A stretch of 34,729 nt of DNA from JABDGZ01 sp964483785 (GTDB taxonomy: Bacteria > Omnitrophota > Gorgyraeia > Zapsychrales > Fredricksoniimonadaceae). The notes below the pieces were generated by a model. It did not search any database. It worked only from the letters and a program-made list of their open reading frames with translations, and was not told the DNA's origin. Location of the stretch: assembly GCA_964483785.1 (NCBI GenBank), contig CAZACW010000019.1:1-34729 (forward strand), given 5' to 3'. Shown one piece after another: positions 31,711 through 34,729 of the stretch (position 1 is its first letter; each line of letters begins with the position of its first letter). The translations under genes and the position numbers were made by a program.

Positions 31711-34182
31711 ATGCCTTCCTTTAAACTCAACAGGGACCACATTGTCATCTTCGTCGTCTCGCTGGTCTGCATTTCCCAAGAGTTGTTTTTGACCCGCATA
31801 TTGAATTTAAAGGCCTGGAACCATGTGGTGTATACCGTGATCCCTTTTGCGATGTTGGGCTACGGGATCGGCGCCAATATCGTGATGGTCGGCCTGGAGT
31901 CCTTCAAAAAAATCCAAAAAGAAAAACTCCTCGCGTATCTTTTGCTGTTGACCGCCTTGACCACGGTGGGCACGGCCTGGCTTTTGAAAGACATCCCTAT
32001 CCGGGTGCAGTACATTGTTTCCATTTTCGTGAATATCCAGGCCATCGGCATGCTTTTGTTGTCCTACACCGTGTTCATGGTGCCGTTTGTGCTCATCGGC
32101 TTTGTCATCGCTTATCTGTTTAGCATCAACCCCAAGGCAGCTTCCCGTCTCTATTTTTTTGATCTTGCCGGCTCCGGCCTCGGCGCTTATCTTTTTTTCC
32201 CCTTGATTAATCATTATGCTGTCTTTCATTCCCTGTGCATTTTTTCCCTGCTGTGCTTTTTGACCGCGGTTTGGCTTTTGGCGCCCAGGGTCAAGTGGGC
32301 GCTTATTTTAAGCTGGCTCTTGTTGTTTTTCATCTGCTTTGGGGCCATCAGGGAACCCGGCCATTATGTCATTGACCCGAAAAAGGGCTGGGAATGGGTC
32401 CCGGGTTATTTTGCCAAGAAGGATTATCGTCATGTGGTCTCCATCTGGCATCCTTTAGGCCGCACGGATGTGTTTCAAATGAGGAGCAAGGCCATTGGGA
32501 AGATCTATCAGTCCAATCCCGGATCCTTTGAAATCAATTTGAAGCCCTTGCCCGGGGTCTCCTATTTCTCGACGAACTTTTTGGCCGGGACGCCTGTTTA
32601 CAATATGTCGCCCATGGGCTTGGCCCGAAATCATTCCAAAGTTGAACTATTCAGCCAGTGCATGGAGGTCCCCTATAAATTGTTGGACAAGCCAAAGGTC
32701 GTGGTCATCGGGACTGGCGGCGGACGTGATATTTTCATGGCCCATACGCATGGGGCCGCGCAGATTATCGGCGCTGAAATCAATCCCGGCATCGTCAAGG
32801 AAATGTCGCCGGGCGGGGCCATGTACGATTATTCCGGCCGCATCTACACCAGCCCCCACACCAAGGTTTATCTCGTGGACGGCAGGCATTTGGTCAAGAC
32901 CCTGCCGCCCAACAGCCAGGATTTGATTGTGCTCAACGGAGTGGACACCTTTTCCGGGCTCTCTTCCGGGGCCTATGCCTACGCGGAAAGTTATTTGTAC
33001 ACGAAAAACGCGATGGAGGATTATCTGCGCATCCTCAAAGACAATGGCATGATCAACCTGTACCGCTGGGCCTTTCCTTCGATGCCCCGGGAAGAACTGC
33101 GTTTGCACGCCATTGCCCTGGCCGCCCTTAAAAGCATGGGCGCCCAGAAGCCGTGGGAGCATATCGTCATCGGCCTGCACGGGTCCTGGGCCGTTTTTCT
33201 GATCAAGAAAACGCCTTTTACCGACGAGGAACGCAGGAAGGTGGAAGGGTATCTGGTGGGCCATCGTACGCTCATCGTCTATCCCTTGCCCGCCGTCATG
33301 AAAAAAGGAGGGGGCCCGCTGTCGAGTTTTGAAGTGTACGTGGATTTCTTCAAGAAAGACGCGCAGAAGAGTTTTGAAAAATATTACCCGTGCGATATCT
33401 CCGTGATCACGGATGATAATCCGTTTTTTTACAAGTATTACAGGCTCAGCAGTTTTAACCCCTTTCACACCTTTGCCCTGCACCATACCGGCCCGGTGGT
33501 TTTTTTGACCCAGACCTTGATCTTGCTGCAGGCGGTTATTTTCATTTGTTTGTTTATTTTCATTCCTTTGTTTTTGGCCAAAAAGCAGGGCATGGAGCGC
33601 CTGCCTCCCAAGGCCCTGGGCGGCTTTATCACTTTTTTTGCCTGTTTAGGCACGGGCTATATGCTCATTGAAATCCCCCTGATGCAGCGTTTTGTGCTTT
33701 TGCTGGGGAGCCCGATCTATTCGCTGAGCGTGGTGCTGGCGGTATTGCTTGCGGCCACAGGGGTGGGAAGCCTGATCATGGGCAGATGGGTCGAACGAGC
33801 AAGGTCCGGCGGGCATCCCTTAAGCTGCGTGACACTGGTGCTTGTTTTGTATCTGGTGGTATTGGTCCTGGCCGGGACAAGGATTTATGACAGCTTCATG
33901 CCGTATCCATTTGTCGGTAGGATTTTGCTGGTCTCTGCGCTGATCTTTCCCATCGGCGTGCTGTTGGGGGCCTATTTTCCGTCGGGTCTGCGCCTTATCA
34001 GCCAAGACCATCAGGACACCATAGCCTGGGCCTGGGGCATCAATTGCGGCTTCAGCGTCCTGGGGTCCATTCTCTCCATCATCATCGCCCAGTTCCAGGG
34101 CTTTAATGTGGTGATCATACTCGCCTGCGTGCTGTATCTCCTTGCCCTTTTATCATTCAAGCAGGTCCAAAAAGCGCTATAA
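31711..34182 (+). CDS. Membrane-embedded spermidine-synthase-like protein
   Basis: 823 residues. The N-terminal 220 residues hold about seven membrane segments (IVIFVVSLVCISQELFLTRIL..). A soluble domain (about 320-560) has an S-adenosyl-methionine/decarboxylated-SAM Rossmann site with GTGGGRD (334-340) and LVDGRHLV..DLIVLNGVD. The C-terminal 230 residues hold about six further membrane segments. Proteins of this layout are annotated as membrane spermidine synthases or methyltransferase-like transporters; whether it makes polyamines is unknown. ATG 31711 is preferred over TTG 31708. A leaderless start is likely. Confidence 0.78.
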   Translation: MPSFKLNRDHIVIFVVSLVCISQELFLTRILNLKAWNHVVYTVIPFAMLGYGIGANIVMVGLESFKKIQKEKLLAYLLLLTALTTVGTAWLLKDIPIRVQYIVSIFVNIQAIGMLLLSYTVFMVPFVLIGFVIAYLFSINPKAASRLYFFDLAGSGLGAYLFFPLINHYAVFHSLCIFSLLCFLTAVWLLAPRVKWALILSWLLLFFICFGAIREPGHYVIDPKKGWEWVPGYFAKKDYRHVVSIWHPLGRTDVFQMRSKAIGKIYQSNPGSFEINLKPLPGVSYFSTNFLAGTPVYNMSPMGLARNHSKVELFSQCMEVPYKLLDKPKVVVIGTGGGRDIFMAHTHGAAQIIGAEINPGIVKEMSPGGAMYDYSGRIYTSPHTKVYLVDGRHLVKTLPPNSQDLIVLNGVDTFSGLSSGAYAYAESYLYTKNAMEDYLRILKDNGMINLYRWAFPSMPREELRLHAIALAALKSMGAQKPWEHIVIGLHGSWAVFLIKKTPFTDEERRKVEGYLVGHRTLIVYPLPAVMKKGGGPLSSFEVYVDFFKKDAQKSFEKYYPCDISVITDDNPFFYKYYRLSSFNPFHTFALHHTGPVVFLTQTLILLQAVIFICLFIFIPLFLAKKQGMERLPPKALGGFITFFACLGTGYMLIEIPLMQRFVLLLGSPIYSLSVVLAVLLAATGVGSLIMGRWVERARSGGHPLSCVTLVLVLYLVVLVLAGTRIYDSFMPYPFVGRILLVSALIFPIGVLLGAYFPSGLRLISQDHQDTIAWAWGINCGFSVLGSILSIIIAQFQGFNVVIILACVLYLLALLSFKQVQKAL

Positions 34183-34244
34183 TCCATAGAGAAACTGGAC
34201 ATCTTCGACGAAATCTGATATATATTAGCGTTCATGTTTGGATA

Positions 34245-34253
34245 TGCTATAGT
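34245..34253 (+). promoter_or_regulatory. Extended -10 promoter of the split tRNA-Arg
   Basis: TG-C-TATAGT (34245-34253) ends 7 bp before the first tRNA base, so transcription would start at or next to the mature 5' end. No clear -35. Confidence 0.45.
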
Positions 34254-34260
34254 TGATTAA

Positions 34261-34522
34261 GTCCCAGTAGCTCAGTTGGATGAGAGCAACAGCCTTCAAG
34301 AGGAGCCTTCATAGGGAACAAAACCTATGAAGTGGACGCCGCTAATTCGGTAAATACCTTAAAGGGCAATACCGAGCTACCCGAAAGGGGAGTGTAGAGA
34401 CTTTACACGGCGGGGCTGTGATGCCCAAGAGAAAGTCCAGCCAGCAAACCAATGCGGCGGTCAGGGAAACCTGATGCTGGAAGCTAAGCTGTGGGTCGCA
34501 GGTTCGATTCCTGCCTGGGACG
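34261..34522 (+). tRNA. tRNA-Arg (anticodon UCU) interrupted by a group I intron
   Basis: Exon 1 34261-34296 and exon 2 34484-34522 give a 75-nt tRNA. Acceptor GTCCCAG/CTGGGAC, D-arm GCTC..GAGC, anticodon stem ACAGC/GCTGT, spliced loop CTTCTAA (anticodon TCT), variable GGGTC, T-arm GCAGG/CCTGC, discriminator G. CCA is not encoded. Unspliced reading would give a false UCA anticodon. The spliced form resembles E. coli tRNA-Arg(UCU), including CCTTCTAAG and CGCAGGTTCGA. Confidence 0.92.
34297..34483 (+). ncRNA. Group I self-splicing intron in tRNA-Arg
   Basis: 187 nt, inserted between anticodon positions 34 and 35, with no open reading frame for a homing endonuclease. P1 is CCTT (34293-34296) with GAGG (34300-34303), including the U-G pair at the 5' splice site. 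P2 34307-34315/34324-34332 (9 bp). P3 CGCCG 337-341 with CGGCG 408-412 (add 34000). P4 348-351/371-374. P7 GACTTT 399-404 with AAAGTC 432-437. P8 GGGC 413-416/GCCC 423-426. P9-type hairpin TCAGG-GAAA-CCTGA 461-474. The intron ends in G 34483. The R-like segment GAGACTTTACACGGC and S-like segment AAGAGAAAGTCC are visible. Probably a small IC3-type intron as in cyanobacterial tRNA-Leu(UAA). Confidence 0.92.
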
Positions 34523-34548
34523 CTTATTTTCCAATATTAGATTTTTTG

Positions 34549-34612
34549 TGGTGGGTGGCCGTTTATTTTGGAATGATATTGTGGAAACGGCACGACCTAC
34601 CATTTTGTTTTT
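34549..34612 (+). terminator. Hairpin plus T-tract of repeat unit 1 (terminator or small RNA)
   Basis: Stem TGGTGGGT (34549-34556)/ACCTACCA (34595-34602) and CCGTTT (34559-34564)/AAACGG (34585-34590), loop of 20 nt, then TTTTGTTTTT (34603-34612). It lies 26 bp after the tRNA-Arg and could end that transcript; it could equally be the end of a small RNA. The second copy is at 34642-34705. Confidence 0.5.
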
Positions 34613-34729
34613 GAATTAAATTTGTAAAAGCTTTGGTAAAATGGTGGGTGGCCGTTTATCTTGGAATGACATTATGGAAACGGCACGACCTACCATTTTG
34701 TTTTTGAATTAAATTTGTAAAAGCTTTGG
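34549..34729. repeat. 93-bp tandem repeat, two units, the second cut by the window end
   Basis: Unit 1 is 34549-34641 and unit 2 starts at 34642; over the 88 shared positions they differ at three, all transitions (two T/C, one G/A) within the hairpin loop. Each unit holds TGGTGGGT pairing with ACCTACCA (one G-U) and CCGTTT pairing with AAACGG, then TTTTGTTTTT. No reading frame of note is seen. The array may continue beyond the window. Confidence 0.9.

Noticed and set aside
34261..34300. tRNA with anticodon UCA (selenocysteine or recoded stop)
   Set aside because: This comes from reading the unspliced loop CTTCAAG. Removing the group I intron gives the loop CTTCTAA and a normal tRNA-Arg(UCU).
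34549..34729. Integron attC sites
   Set aside because: No GTTRRRY/RYYYAAC core sites or integrase are visible; the stems differ from attC architecture.

Overview
This is a 34.7-kb stretch of a Gram-negative-type bacterial chromosome with every recognisable gene on the + strand. The truncated giant protein at the left edge (an IPVNTF..VW-type segment, an internal secretion-type segment, and a GC-rich tail of the 'GGID..IKFHIDP..L' type) resembles protein families I associate with Candidatus Omnitrophota. Together with an LptD/LPS outer-membrane programme, this makes Omnitrophota the best guess. The assignment is from memory of those families, not from a search.

Layout. (1) 1-3923: 3' part of a giant low-GC protein gene carrying two palindromic repeats in frame. 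(2) 4053-7179: ROK-family sugar kinase and the LPS-assembly protein LptD. (3) 7211-25403: a dense surface-glycan/LPS locus. It makes UDP-glucuronate and UDP-xylose (Ugd, Uxs). It encodes a split, shortened thiamine-diphosphate E1-like pair, a GDP-fucose-synthase-like reductase, another SDR and a cobalamin-type radical SAM enzyme. It has three of the four GDP-D-glycero-alpha-D-manno-heptose enzymes (HddA, HddC, GmhB), a ColD-like PLP dehydratase with His in place of Lys, a normal DegT sugar aminotransferase, and six glycosyltransferases or GT-like proteins. Most genes overlap or abut and probably form one or a few operons. (4) 25400-30081: a PriA-like protein with a degenerate ATPase site, Fmt, and two tandem GalT homologues, the first lacking the nucleophilic His. 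(5) 30082-34729: tRNA-Phe, a DUF4143-type AAA ATPase flanked by two copies of a 29-bp palindrome, a membrane-embedded spermidine-synthase-like protein, a tRNA-Arg(UCU) gene split by a 187-nt group I intron, and two 93-bp tandem repeats, each a hairpin with a T-tract.

The most unusual items are the group I intron in the tRNA-Arg anticodon loop and a dispersed 29-bp palindrome family. The palindrome has four intergenic copies plus one in-frame coding copy, and its flanks covary in some copies. Also notable are the catalytic-residue losses in PriA and in one GalT, and the 93-bp hairpin repeats at the right edge. Several genes have an extended -10 box only 6-7 bp before the start codon, suggesting leaderless mRNAs.
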